The notes under the pieces are model-generated. The model was given only the letters and a program-made list of their open reading frames with translations. It was not told the origin of the DNA and did not search any database. The position numbers and the translations under genes are program-made. DNA of 64,000 nucleotides. Source: Anas platyrhynchos (lineage: Eukaryota > Chordata > Aves > Anseriformes > Anatidae). Of the stretch, positions 1 through 13,100 are shown piece after piece. Location: positions 32,018,501 to 32,082,500 of the forward strand of contig NC_092593.1 in NCBI RefSeq assembly GCF_047663525.1. Direction: 5' to 3'. Within the stretch, counting starts at the first letter, position 1. Every line of letters starts with the position of its first letter.

Positions 1-3000
1 GAGCCATAGGCATGTACATAGCTTTGTGTTATGTGTGCGCAGTAATATCAGAAGTTGTGAAACAGCATAACTTGGGATATTGGCATTGAGATACAAAGTA
101 CAGATTAATGATTCTGCTCAAATGCATGTGAATAGCAAAAAAATTGAGAGGTAAATGAATCAATGATTTCAGAATAGTTCTGTGAAACGCCTCCATTGTA
201 ACACCCATCACATAAAATCTGACTTGCTGTTAAGACCTTGAATACAAAACCCAACACTTTCAAGCTAAGCAGATGGGTTGTTCTTTGAGTAAAAGATGTT
301 GCTACAGCCACAGCAAAGTTAATAAACCATTATTTTGGTTAAAATACTTGTCAGACTGCAGTCAAAGTCTCTCCATTGAAACTTTTCTCAAGCAAGTAGT
401 TTGACAACAACAGAAGAGGTCAGGGTTTGATAAAACCAAGCCCTGATCTGACTGCACTGCAGTTGTATTTAATTCCTCAGGATGCTGGAAGTTGTAGCCT
501 TCAATGTTTTAATGAATACAAAGACAATTTTAGAAAACATACATGAATAACATTTAATATGAATTAAACTCAACTAGTCTACTATAAGAGATAGTCAACA
601 ATTTTCAGAGATAATGTTTTCAGATTTTTCTTGTATATTGGGAAAGTATCTATACTACCAGAGAAATACCACAACAGATAACCCCCTTATCAAAGAATCA
701 GAGCTCAACTGTAGCCTTCAAGATAAAATAACATGAAACTGAATACACTTAGGGTCCATTTTATCTACTATCAGAATATACTATCTGTTTTTAAAGTTTA
801 AATAAAAATTAGCAGTGTATCTAAAGGGTATTTAAGGCAGTAACTACCACTAGTTTTGGAATAGAAGAATTATGCTTATTTATTCATTCTATTGTATGTA
901 TTCTAGTGACGCTGTTATATATCAAGACGGCTCTGGATCTTGGACAACCTATTAAAAGTATATATTTGTTGTACATAGGAACTGAGGCTGCTGATTTTCT
1001 CTTTAAATGATTAAAATCCACAGTGAAATGTAACCAGCAGACTGAAATTTAATCTATTTGCTTACCTGCTTGCCATGCAATCATGTAAATGCTACATTAA
1101 AATACCCAAAATACTATTACATATCCCTTCTAGACACTGTAACTCTTCCAACAATTGTTAAACTACATTAAATCAGAAGGTACTTCGTTTACAGTCATTT
1201 AGCCTGGGCCCCCTTACCACTTAAGCCCCAAACACCATCTTTCAGCTGAAAGTTGTCAAGAGTAGCAAACTCAAAAATACCAAATGTAATTAAAAGATAT
1301 CTTCAAATACACTTCACAGCACTGCATTTGCACCAGGAAAGTTTTCTGACTGATCCACGTAGCAAAATCTAGGTCTGTCTTTGATCAGGAATCATTATTT
1401 CCTAACCAGTCAAATCAGCACTTCTTCAGTGCTCCTAGGCATTCTGGTTTGAGTGTAAGTCAGTGAGTTCTCTCTCACGAACTTGAAAACCCAAATTGAC
1501 CTCCAGGTAATTTTGGCTCCTGCTGGAATATTTGCTTTATTGTAGCAAGGATACTGACTTCAGTCATTGAATGGATAAACAAGAAAAAAAATTAACAGCC
1601 ACATCAATGAAAGGATTTAGTATAGGTTGATACAATCGGTTTTTTTTTACAATCAGGTTTTTATCTAAAGGACAAAGTAACACTAATTCATGGTACGTAC
1701 TGCAGAATTGTTCTATTTCATTCGTCATTCCATAAATAGTACTGTTTTCATTCATAAAACACTCAAAATAAATAACTGAAATGAATGTCAAAGTACACAA
1801 TAACATTAATAACAATGAAAAAATTATTTGAAATAAGGGGTTGAAAAATAACATAGCGACCATTATCACAGACTGTTTCACAACTACATATATTCAGTCA
1901 TGATAGCAGCAGAAAGACTAAGAAAAGAAAGTTCTCACTACCATCACAGAAAGGAGGAGGACCTGTAGTTTAGTTTGCATTTTAATATGGTACATGCAGA
2001 ATAAGTGCAGTATTTAACAGTAAATGCCAAAGAAATCAGTCTACTTGTAATTTGTGACCTATCAAACTCCTCTGTATGTCACTGTGATCTCTGTAATGTC
2101 GAAAAGGCAACATGACCAGACCTCTGTTGTTTTGTGTTTCATGAAACACTACAGCATGAAGAAGCAGAGCTGAGTTTCAGTTAATGGATTTTTTAGTTAT
2201 TTTTTTTTAAGCACAGTTCACTTCAGTGACTGTTGGGAATTTTATTTAACAGATTGCTAATATGCTCAGTTCCTACAGGCTATCTTTTCTCTCTCCTGCC
2301 TTCTTCCTGTTCCACATTATCATTCTGTCTTTTAGTCTGAACTAGGCATCTGCTACAAAAAGTTCTATGGTGCCCTGTAGAATGGGCATGTAGAATGGCA
2401 TCCTAATGGGGAAAGAAAACAACTCAGGACCACGGTGAAAGATTTTGAACTATGTTCTTAAACAATCATGAAGAAATAATACAAGCCCATGTCAACTCAT
2501 ATCAAGTCACTATCAGCTCCCACTATCTTATTATGGCACGCTCTGCTTCATACAAGACGAAAAAAAAGTGAGAAAAGGAAGCAGTTTGTTAAAATTACTA
2601 CGGAAAATAATTCTCATATGGGCTAGATTTTGTCTTGCCTTCTTCTACAGCACATGACAACTTCTTGCTCTCCCATTCTAACAGGAGACATTCAACACCC
2701 AAATTCAATGTCCAAAGAAACTGGAGATGAAAATTAAGGCATTTTATGTGGCCCATGAGCCAGTGGAAAGGTCTAAATGACTGCAATATTTGACTTTGTG
2801 ATTATTGAAGTTGTTTACATAGCTTATAGACTATGGCCAATTAGTTTATTTATTTGGAATGTTATAAGTGATTATCATTGGAAAATCATTTGATGATAGT
2901 TATTATCATCAGCAATGATTATTTAAAATCTGAGTAGCTATTTTTCATGTAGAGGAACAATCTAAATGAAAATGAGTAGCTTGAGCAATCTTGAAGAAAA

Positions 3001-3676
3001 TCAGAGATGGAGTTAAATTATTTTTACAGCCCTGTATTTTAAAATTATGCACTTGCAAAAACCAAAGTAAGTGCATTATTAGCTCTCAGGGTTAATTTAA
3101 TCATCATGTATAGATCTACCTTCAGTATGCATAGTTAATTACTACATCTCCATTACATTGGGTAAATATTTTAACTCTCTGGTGACTGTATTTGTAAAAT
3201 CAGGTACTGCAATTTACACAGATATAATCAATGCCGGTCATTTACACTGACATACCATTTAACTCTCAGACCAAAGCAACAGATTTTCACATTTTTAAAT
3301 AAAAATGTATAGTTTTTTTTCCCTATGCTGGTATTTCATGGCAGTTATAACTTATAGTACTGTATTTTAATAGAAAATGCATATAATCATTTATTTTGTA
3401 CTTCTATATATTATACTGTCATAATTCTTTGTAGTAATTTGTTGTGATTACTGGATCTTGAAAATTATGTTCTATAGCCCAGTAAAGGCAAATAATTGAA
3501 ATTAAGATTTAGGTTTCTAACAGAGCTCAGAAAAAAAATTAAACTAATTATAAATGTCACCTAGAAGCAAAAATATGTGCAGCCAGCATAATGAACACAA
3601 ATTTATTTTTTAAGATTTATTTTATCTGGCCTTTTACTACTGTGTAACAAAGTTTCATTAAAACCAAGTAACATAC
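1..3676 (-). other. SPAG16: SPAG16 intron 5 (partial)
   Basis: AT-rich sequence with no coding signal and no recognisable next SPAG16 exon. Short ORFs such as the one at 1564-1881 look like chance: biased to F, L and S, with no family resemblance. I see no clear repeat family here. Confidence 0.8.
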
Positions 3677-3814
3677 TTAGCAGCAAGTTTATAGCTGTCC
3701 AGATCTTTCCTCAAACGCATGTTCTCAGCCTGAAGTTGCTGGTTCTGGGTATACACAGTTGGCACCAGTCCGACATCTTTGGCTTTAAAGGCACCTCTCT
3801 CTATCAGCTCATAC
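3677..3814 (-). CDS. SPAG16: SPAG16 coding exon 5, coiled-coil start (138 nt)
   Basis: The acceptor is CCTACTAG|GTATGAG and the donor is GCTAA|GTATGT. The first G completes the TGG tryptophan begun in exon 4, so the join reads QTE-W-YELIERG, as in human SEWYELIQKG. The segment then reads VPTVYTQNQQLQAENMRLRK and DLDSYKLAA (residues about 124-151). It has a heptad-like spacing of L, M and Y, consistent with the N-terminal coiled coil of SPAG16. It leaves at phase 2. The next exon, expected to begin with a (D/K)KARE-like helix, was not found to its left and presumably lies outside the window. Confidence 0.96.
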
Positions 3815-6800
3815 CTAGTAGAAAAGGGAAAGGGATTTTGGATTTTATTCCATTTTTCCTACTTCTCAGTTCACTGATGTTTCTTCTCTCATGCTAGCAT
3901 TTTTATAAAATAGAATCATATTTACCAACTAAAGGCATTTACCTCTTTTATAATCATTAACAGTTAGCAGTATTACTACTCCTGCGTTCTGTTTTTCCAT
4001 TTTCATTCTAAAAAATGTATTCTTATTGTTTGTAATTCTCATGACATGCCCTCTGTAACACTACTTCAACTATAAAATAGTTTCATTCCTTCCTTTCTTC
4101 CAAATAATTTAAGACCAAAAAAATTTTTGTTTAAATACTGATTTAACATTTTAAGCCTTTGCATATATACACAATGTTTTTTCTCTCATATGCTGTAATA
4201 CACGCAAGAGATTTTCTTTTCTGTAGACTCAAATAAGATGACAAAGTTGTGAAAAACCAGGATGAATTATTCTAAAGGCTATCATCAACATGGAATTCTG
4301 AGTTCACATAAGAAAACTTCTTCATTCCTGTTCTTCATTGCTTCCTGTGTGCTTATGTTGCTTTCTCCTTATATTTATCTATTTTACCAGCCCCTGAGGA
4401 AACGAGTCTGTGATGTAGAAGCCTGAAGGCTGCTTTTGTTAAATAACTGTACAGACTAACTTGCATTTTTGAGAAGTAGAAGTGAATCTGGGGCAGCATG
4501 TAATTCTGCATAGAAGGCAGGAGCAACTGAAAGTATTTAAGTATCCTCTATCAAAAAAAAAAAAAAAAAGCGAATAGTGTTACTAGAAAAGATTCAGAAA
4601 AACATGACTGTCACTACACAAAGTAAATGATTCTGCAGAACTACACTTGTTCAAGGAATGATTATAAGCTATCAGGATTTGTCAGAGTATTTCAAAACAC
4701 ATCAAAATTCAAGCCTACATATATGATAAGATACTTGTGCTCACACTGCACAGGTGATTCCAGAATCCAGTACAAAATATGCATTTGTTTACTTTTATCC
4801 TGAAAGAAAGAAGGGCAGGACCTTCAGCTAGTACAAGTTTTTACAGATCCACTGAAGATAAAGATATTGTGCACTATGGAGCTCTATCACTTCAGCATAG
4901 GTTCAGCGGAGCTATAAATAGCTTACATCAGACATCTGCTAGGCCCACAGTTTTCTTCCCTGCTGATCTTGACTGCAGCTGGAAGATGTTTTAAGTAGGA
5001 ACTCAATGGAAGGAATAATATGAATATTATTTACCTTTACAGAGGAAAAGCATATTGAATCAGTGCATATTTTTTCAGTTAGGAAGGTAGGAAAAAAACA
5101 GCCGTAATTAGTGATAAAAACATCCTGAACACTATCCTGCACATAGATATAAGCAGCAGGCTTTAAATCTGAGGACGGTAAGCAGCATTCCTAGATCACC
5201 AAAACACGCTGTGGAAACAAGTTTTGTAGAATACGGGATTCTTATCTCACAAGTGACTCTTAGAGAACACCTACTAAAAATTAAGAGGAACACTACAAAC
5301 TCCTATACCCAGATGAACTGCTATGGTCACCTGCTTTCCTGAATTCTATGCATAATCTCAGAACACTCATCCCTATAAATTGAGCTATCATTTACATTTG
5401 CCACCAAAAGATTATAGGATTTTGAAAGATTAAACTGAATGTGTCCAAAGCAAAATTCATTCCATTGTCACTTAGTTTTCTTCAGCAAATTGTAGTAGCA
5501 ACAGACTTTTAATGCCAAGAAAAAAGCTTAGTCATTTTCCAAAAATATTGACTGATATGCAGATACAATTCCCATCAAAATATTGAAGATAAGGGCACTT
5601 CTCACTGCAAATAATCACAAATCTATGAACTTCTTTATTTGTCAGGAAATTGTCTCCCCTGAATGCCTTAAGTGCAATCCATGAAAGCCATCAGCTTTCT
5701 GCATGAAGACACATCAGACATGGGTAACTGATTAAGTTAGCCTCCAGCAGAGCTAAAAATCCTGAAAGACAATTTTAATGAAAGACAATTAATACCAATA
5801 CATTCACTCTTGTCTAAGAGTGCTACTAAAAATGAAGGCTTTTGTGCATGTAGAAGAGGAACAGAAAGCTACGCAAGATAGCGTTGTGAGATCTCATTTC
5901 ATCAAACTAGTCCTGTAAAACTCCAGGAGCTCCTGCATACCTCGCTGACTGCCACACAGCTATTGTTCTCACTGCTTTCCATTTAAGAAAGGAACTGTGA
6001 TTCAAAATGAAATTAGTTAGTTCCGTGCACATGGGGACATTATTTTAAGCTTTCAGAACAGCTGAGTTATAATTCTTGAACTACCATTTAAAGTTAACCA
6101 AGAATTTGGAAGCTTCAGGAACAGATGGCCATCTATGATTTTAAGATCAAAGCCCAGCGCGCTGACTTACAATAATACATTATTACTATATGCTTTACGC
6201 TGATTTGAAGTTTCTAGGAGTTCTAAAGGAATCAAGTTGCAGAGAGGCCCTGCAATTAAACTGACATGTAGCTCAGGATAATCCTTTACCAAGGGACAAA
6301 TCACCTGGAGATGCATTCACAGACTACAATTTCAAGTTTTAGCTCTTACAAGAACTTCTTGCTGAAAATTATAATTCTAACTGATAACCTTTTAGACAGT
6401 TTGAACAGAAGACTAAGAAAAACATGAGTGCAGAGAATAAAGGACCCTTTATGCCCTAGTGTATTCCTCCCATCTATTATTTTGGCACGTAAGTAGAAAC
6501 TGTATATTACCATGTTATACTTGCTCCATAGGCAAGTGACCTATGCAAAACTAGATTAAGACACAAAGGGTCCAAATTTCAGTCTCCTGTGGCATCCTTA
6601 CATACTTCCCATTAAATAAATATAAATTCGTGTATATGCTTCCGTGATAAAGTGAGAAGTTAAACAGATAACTAGAATATATAGCTAGGACACATGCACA
6701 ATATTAGGAAAGAGTTTGTATACTCCTGATCTGAAATATGCATTGTGCATTCATTTGTTGCAGCTGCTAGCGCTCTGTAAATCCATGCCGACATTCACAG

Positions 6801-9800
6801 ACAGACATGTTTCAATCATAATAAGCACAAGCTGAGAACAAAAACCAATTCTACTGAATCACCTCAAGAAAGAAAAAAATAGGTACACCTGATTTTTATT
6901 CTAATTTGTCTATATAGTCAGTTCCCATCATCAAGAACAAGAAAGTAGATGTTCATTTGAGTTTCTGAAATTGAACTTGAGGCTATCTTGTGTCCTGAGC
7001 TAGTTCTAATACAAAACCCCTATCTTTTAATCCCAAAGCTCGACCTTTTAGTGTGATCCTGCCCTAGAACTAATAAGCCTCATTGCTCTCAGGATTCAGG
7101 AACTCACAGCATAGCACACATTAGTGTGACTGCATGATTTCCAGGCTAAAGAGGACCCAGAACAGAGGAAATTGAGGTCTGCCTGAAATAAGTAGGCTGT
7201 TTCCACTGCCTTCAGGGAGCTACGACATGGAGGACCACAACCTACATCCATTGTCTTCATTCTGCAAAAAGGATATGTTTTTTTGAAATAAATCTACCTT
7301 TATACTCAGAAAATGCAACAGCTTCACTGCATATGCTCTATTATGCGTGATCCGGGCAATCTTTGCAAGGCATACAAAACAACTAGGGAATTTGTTGCCT
7401 TGCACAGTCCTGTAAGTTTATTCATAATTTTAACCAAATTAAAAAGAAAAGCATTTTCAAACCATGTTTCTGTAATTAGCCCGCAGATTTCATTTTCCTC
7501 ACAAGCTGAAACGTTGCCAGGTCTCTAGGACCACTTGGAGATGACCAGCCCAATGAATTTACTAACTACACAGAGCGACAGCTCCATGTGCATGTGTGAT
7601 TCATCTGCTCATCAGCCTGGCAAGATGTTGCCAGCAGCAGTGAGCTCTCTGGGATTAAGAGGTACAGACTGTCGGATACATCAATTTACAGTTGATCAGC
7701 CCTTGCACTTCAATACTCCAAAGCTGTCTATCCAATATCTTTCATAAGCAACAAAAGCACTGTAAAGTCTTGTATATCAAAGGAACAGAAAACTTCATGG
7801 TAAATTAGATATTCTAAAAATAATTTAAAGTCTGATTTTAAATTCCTTCAAGTGTAACTGGAAGAAAAAATGTGCAAAAAACTATGTATGTGAAAATATC
7901 ACTAGAATTGTTATGAACTTATTCATTCCATCAAAGAAAAATGGGTTTGGCTTAAAATACAACATAACCATGACATTTTATACAGCTGGACAGAATAATA
8001 ATGTTTTCTCAAACTCTGAAATAAACAGATAATTTGCTCCAATTTAACTGACCTTTAGATCTTAGACAGACAATTATTTCAAAGCAGCCTTTTTGATAAA
8101 TTTTCTCTACGTTAATTAATTTCTCATTTTAAATTCCATTAGTACTTGATCACCACAGCATGAGAGCGAGAGAGTCGTCCCAATACATAATGAGGAACCT
8201 GAGTACACTAATCTGTTCTCACTTTCATTAATATTGCAAATTATCTATCTCAAACCAACATGAAACATTTTGAAATAAGGTATTAAATGCAGACAGTCTC
8301 AATACACTAAGATTAGATCCTGACATGCTGAGCTTTTTTGTAATGTTACTGAAATCTAAAAAAAAAAAAAAAAAAAATACTACTTAAAAAGGAAAAAATA
8401 TATATATGTACAGCTGAGGATTTACAAGATAGAGCCTGCTAAAACCTGTTCTTGCTCTATTAAAAAGCAATTTGAGTTTTGCCATTGATATAAATTCCAA
8501 CAGCAAGTACTTCAAAAAAGCTGAAATTTCATTAAAAGGCCACTATTTATATCCATCTAGTATTAATTATCTTTTCCCCAAAAAACACTGAACTTCGTGA
8601 AACTTAATGCTATTCCTATAGTCCTTTTGTCGAAAAAAAAACAAAAAAAAAAACGCAGAACTGCAGTGCTCCTTCTCTAAGGAATCATTTAAGTCACATT
8701 GTTACGCTATCAAAAAATGGATTATTAATTCTAGAGGCAGTGTCTGATTGGTGATTTCTACACCGAGACAACTAGAGTCTCATCAACAACAGCAGTTACT
8801 CCCCGCTAGAGACTGTTTCCAATACAATTTAATAGCCTATGGGCATCACCACTTCTTTTAGGAAAAGTGATGTTTTTAACTTTTCAGATTCACTTCTTTT
8901 CAAATTGCACAACTTCAAAGCACCTTGTTAACAAACTTCTGAATGCCTCTTGTTTCAAGACTGACCACAAGGTAACTCCAACTGAAAGATGTTTCATATT
9001 TCCACTTCTCAGAATCTTTCCAATGTAACTTGCAGATTCAAACCAAGCTTCTAACTGAAAATATTTCTAGACAACATCACAACAAGCATCATTTTTACTA
9101 GAAAATAGTTCAGCTGTCCTCTCAAGCTTTGCAGCACTTCTAGCTAATCAGTAGTAAAAAATTATATAACCTGAGGGATTCCATATATGAAGCAGGCTAT
9201 TTAGATGAAGCTGAACTTTTAAATTTCTGTGACAATTTTACATCGAATCCCTGCTCTGCTGAGGAAAGGAAGATAGCAACAGCTAAAGAGTTTACTCTTC
9301 CAATTACTACAGAAATTAAATTTAAAACATACCATATTATTTTGACTGATATACCCAAACTACCAGGTATCAAAAACTGTTCTTATTCTACTTCGAAGTA
9401 CAAGGTCTCTATGATGAAGGTCTGAAAACATACTATCAAGTGAAAACACTATATCCAACTACAAAGCATTCAGCTTTTAAGCAACCACCCAGATTCCAAA
9501 AAACAGGAAAACAAAAACCTCATTTCTTAGCACTACTACAACGAAATGCTGATCATTTTGCACTGGACCCATTTCATCCAGTGATGACATCTGCATTGCA
9601 GCTGGTTTCTGGTCTTCTCTGGTAGTCAATAGAGTGCAGAACATAATTGAAAAAGAACACACTTGAATTCACTTCAGCTTAAAGGAGATAGATAAAATAA
9701 CTCAGATGGGTTGCAGCCTAAAAGTGAATGTTTTCCTTCACCAGACATAAACGAGGCCTGAAGTGACCACTTCAGGCTTTTAAACATCTAGAGTTAGGCA

Positions 9801-10021
9801 AAATGCATGCAGTCCTTCAAAGGTACCTGTTTAGGAACTCCTCGGATTCAACTTTTTTGGAGGATCTGTCCTTAAAATAATAGTTTTCATCCTCGCTCTC
9901 AACACGTTCATTAATTCAGTAAAATGTCACATATAAATAAATTCTGCAATACTTGAAATACTTGAATCCTGAACATCTACTTCCAAATTCTCAAAGTCAG
10001 ATGGTCATTTAAATGTTTTAC
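3815..10021 (-). other. SPAG16: SPAG16 intron 4
   Basis: About 6.2 kb, AT-rich. It holds homopolymer A tracts at 4553-4569 and 8358-8377 and no recognised mobile element. One stretch of possible interest, 9827-9895, reads as a frame-compatible cassette exon and is listed separately. The other ORFs (4779-4994, 7313-7528, 9440-9625) show no family resemblance. Confidence 0.85.
9827..9895 (-). other. Candidate cassette exon in SPAG16 intron 4 (69 nt)
   Basis: In gene orientation this stretch follows an AG (TTGAGAG|CGAGG) and ends at a GT (AACAG|GTACCT). It would enter and leave at phase 2, exactly the phase of the exon 4/exon 5 junction, and is 23 codons long. The frame encodes EDENYYFKDRSSKK followed by VESEEFLNR, a charged, protein-like sequence. 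Inclusion would change the conserved tryptophan at the junction to cysteine. The acceptor lacks a good pyrimidine tract and human SPAG16 has nothing similar, so it may be chance. Confidence 0.2.
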
Positions 10022-10149
10022 CATTCAGTTTGGAAGCAGTCGAGGGTTCTGGACATCCCCAGTCTGACCAGAAAATTACAAAAGAAGTCATCCATCGCTT
10101 CAGGTATTTCAGACACTGATTTCTCTGAGGTCAGAACTGATTGCAGAGC
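10022..10149 (-). CDS. SPAG16: SPAG16 coding exon 4, LisH-like segment (128 nt)
   Basis: The acceptor is TTTAATTTTCAG|GCT and the donor is GAATG|GTAAAA. It encodes residues 64-105 and the first two bases of a tryptophan codon completed by exon 5. The core MDDFFCNFLVRLGMSRTLDC, then FQTE-W, is the best-conserved signature in the window. Human SPAG16 has FLCNFLIKMGMTRTLDCFQSEW at the same place. Its pattern of a short helix, a glycine, threonine and an aromatic residue before E-W resembles a LisH dimerisation motif (about residues 83-107). It enters at phase 0 and leaves at phase 2. Confidence 0.97.
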
Positions 10150-13100
10150 CTGAAATTAAAATTTGATATTTGTTATTAAGCCTACAAGAGAAATGCAGTT
10201 ATCATACTCTATTTCTGAGGCCATCTAAAGTCATAGATCTATTAGAGTACAGCTGAACGTTTCCCTTGTCTTTGTCGATTATATCTGCAATCCCTGATCC
10301 AATACCTTCTAATATCAAGGTCTGTGGAAGGTTAGAGAAGTCAAAAACCACCTGATTTTTGTACTCTGAACCTGGCATAATCTGATATGAACCTGAAACT
10401 ATTTCATCTGATGGATGCTCTTCTGTCACAGAGCAGAGAGAAAATGTTGGTTCTCATATTCCTGCACCCTTCAGCAACCTTCAAAACTCACAATGAAAAA
10501 AATCAAGACTTTATTTCCTGAAAAATGCAGAAGTCCAAGGTGATAGAATAATAGCACTTCTTTTTTTAATGACAATGCAAACAATGGACAGACCAAGAGC
10601 TGCATCTCCATCAGGTCTCTTACTTAGGAAGAAGTTCCACAAAGACCAATTTTCCCCTTTCTTCTTAACGTCCACGTGCAGACACTGAATGAAGCTGTCA
10701 GATGACACTGCTACAAGTGTTAGCAGAATGCAGATGGTGCACTGAGGCTTCATATGCATCTCCTCCAGTGCCATCAAGGTAGACAGCTATTAAGATGAGA
10801 TCAACTCATGGGTCAAGGACAGTTGCCAAAAGCTCAATCAAAACAGAATATTTTACTGCAGAGAAAAAAGCACCTTCCATACCTCTCCGTTATGATGCCA
10901 ACTCCTTGCCTCCACCCAACCACATGCAGCCCACTCAGCGCAGAGTTTGCTGTTAAGTTCTTCTAGAGAGGCTCAGAGATGCAAGAAGGGGTGAAGAGGG
11001 TAAAATCTGACCCAGCCTGAGCCTTCCTTTCCCAAAGCCATTTAAGATAACCAGCTGAGAGAGACTGCCACAACTTGGGAGCTAAAGAGGTGGCTGTAAT
11101 TCATCCAGCCTTCAAATGGATTACAGCAACTTGACTTACCTAAATGCAAAGCTCTCAGAATTCTCTCAGAATTTGGGAACTCCCTAGTGAGAAAAAATGC
11201 TACAACAGCGCAGGCTATTAAGACAAGCTACAGCACTGCACATGCCTGTCCACCTGGGGAAAGAATGAAAGACCAAAACCAGGGCTTGACGATTATCAAA
11301 TCACTTAAGGGCAGCACTGGAAGAAACCAAGGTTCTATGATGTGTGCTACATGCTATGAAAAAAGGTACCACTATAGGGAAAAAATGAGAAGCAGATAGA
11401 GCTTGGACACATGCCTACCTTTTCTTGTCTTCAGTACTAACTGAAAACAAAATTCCACTGAGATATTCATCAAGAAATGCTAGAGGCTGTGACTGCAAAA
11501 TATTTCCTCAATCCGAAATATGTCCTCGATATAAAATAATCTGTTGGCTGGGGAATTTTAGTAACTCCAGCCATTTACAGCTTATTCATATCCTTTGTGG
11601 GAGTTCTATCAATGCAACTGCATAAGTTCCTTGGAGATTAAGGCATTTCTCTTGATACACTAAAACATGCAGTATTCTCTATACTGGAAGATCTCATCGC
11701 TATTTTTTATGATACAGAAGACACATTTAATCCAAGCAACCTATCTAACAAAGAAATGTGCATATAAGATCAAGACAGGTAGCACTGTACTAGGAATGCT
11801 GCAGTATGCCAAGTGCAGTGCAGTATTTGGCCTATTTTCACTACTGGGCACACTGCACAGACAGATCCATTTTCTAATTGTGATAATACAAGGACTGAAG
11901 ACTACGTCTGCAGACGCTCAGCTACATTCTTCTTGCTTTTCTTTCTTTATTCTAAGTGAGGCAAATGTCTAATATTGCTGCTTGTAGCTACCCAAACACG
12001 TCTATAAATCCAGTCTTTGGAAGAAATGACACAGCTTGATTCCCTTAATAAATGGAAATATGATAGGAATCCATTTCACCTGTGCAGAAGAGAATTTATT
12101 GGCTAGATACTACCACTGAGAAGCATTTCAGGAACTGTGCAAGGAACAGCACAGGGAGAAATAAAGGCAGTCTACCACGCACAGTCTTGGAACAGGGCCT
12201 CAAGAAACCAGAGGGAAATTCCTTGTTCTTTTGCAGACTTCAAAAGTGCTATTAAGCTAACTGCTTGAACTTGATCTTAACCTCAGATGACTATCCACAG
12301 AATGGCAAACAGTAACTTTTTGTATATATTGACCTCTCTAGAAAGAGGGGAAAAAGCAACCTCTTGATATACGCGGTGTGAATGGATACCCTGTAGTAGC
12401 AGCACAGGCAAAACCCATGATGTTCTGACTAAATGGTCAGAATTCTTTGAAGTATTTCTTTATATCAGCTAAATATTTATTTTTGAAATACAATCTTCAA
12501 AAGATTTTGAGAGTAAAATAAGGATTGCACATTTGATCAATAATCACTGAGTTTAATACAAGGGACTTCCACAACATTTGCGAGATGTTTTGTCTAGTGA
12601 AGCAAGATGAAAAATAAATACACTAATAATTTCCCTGGAAAACTAAATGACATGTTCCTGCATAAAACCCAGATTAAAAAAAACAGGAATGAAGAAAGGA
12701 TTTAAAGTTTATTTAACAAGATCAAATAAAATATAATCAACCCTAGATAACATAACTAAGGTTAACAAGGGCAATGTGACTTCAGGGTCTATTTGGTATA
12801 CTAAGAAAACAAAGGTCTTGAAAGGAAGAGTAATAGCTGTCTCTACTGAAGAAAGTTTATTTAGACTGCTTTCTTTTATCTTGTTTTTCCAGAAGTTTGT
12901 ACCCTTCTCCCAGGGTCCCCATCAGCTGAACATTTTCTTTAATAAGTAAAGTATTCCAGTGCTTGTGTTTAAATGTGAATCATATTACTTTGAAATGACT
13001 AAAAGAAAGGACAACAGGAGAAATAAATCATGAGCTGCAACTAGAAAGGACAAGTGGAACACGAAGAGGAAGCAAAATCCCTGCTATGCCTTGCACATGC

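Noticed and set aside
10511..10777. Minus-strand ORF of 88 codons with a hydrophobic N-terminus in SPAG16 intron 3
   Set aside because: No splice sites in a matching phase and no family resemblance. AT-rich chance ORF is more likely.
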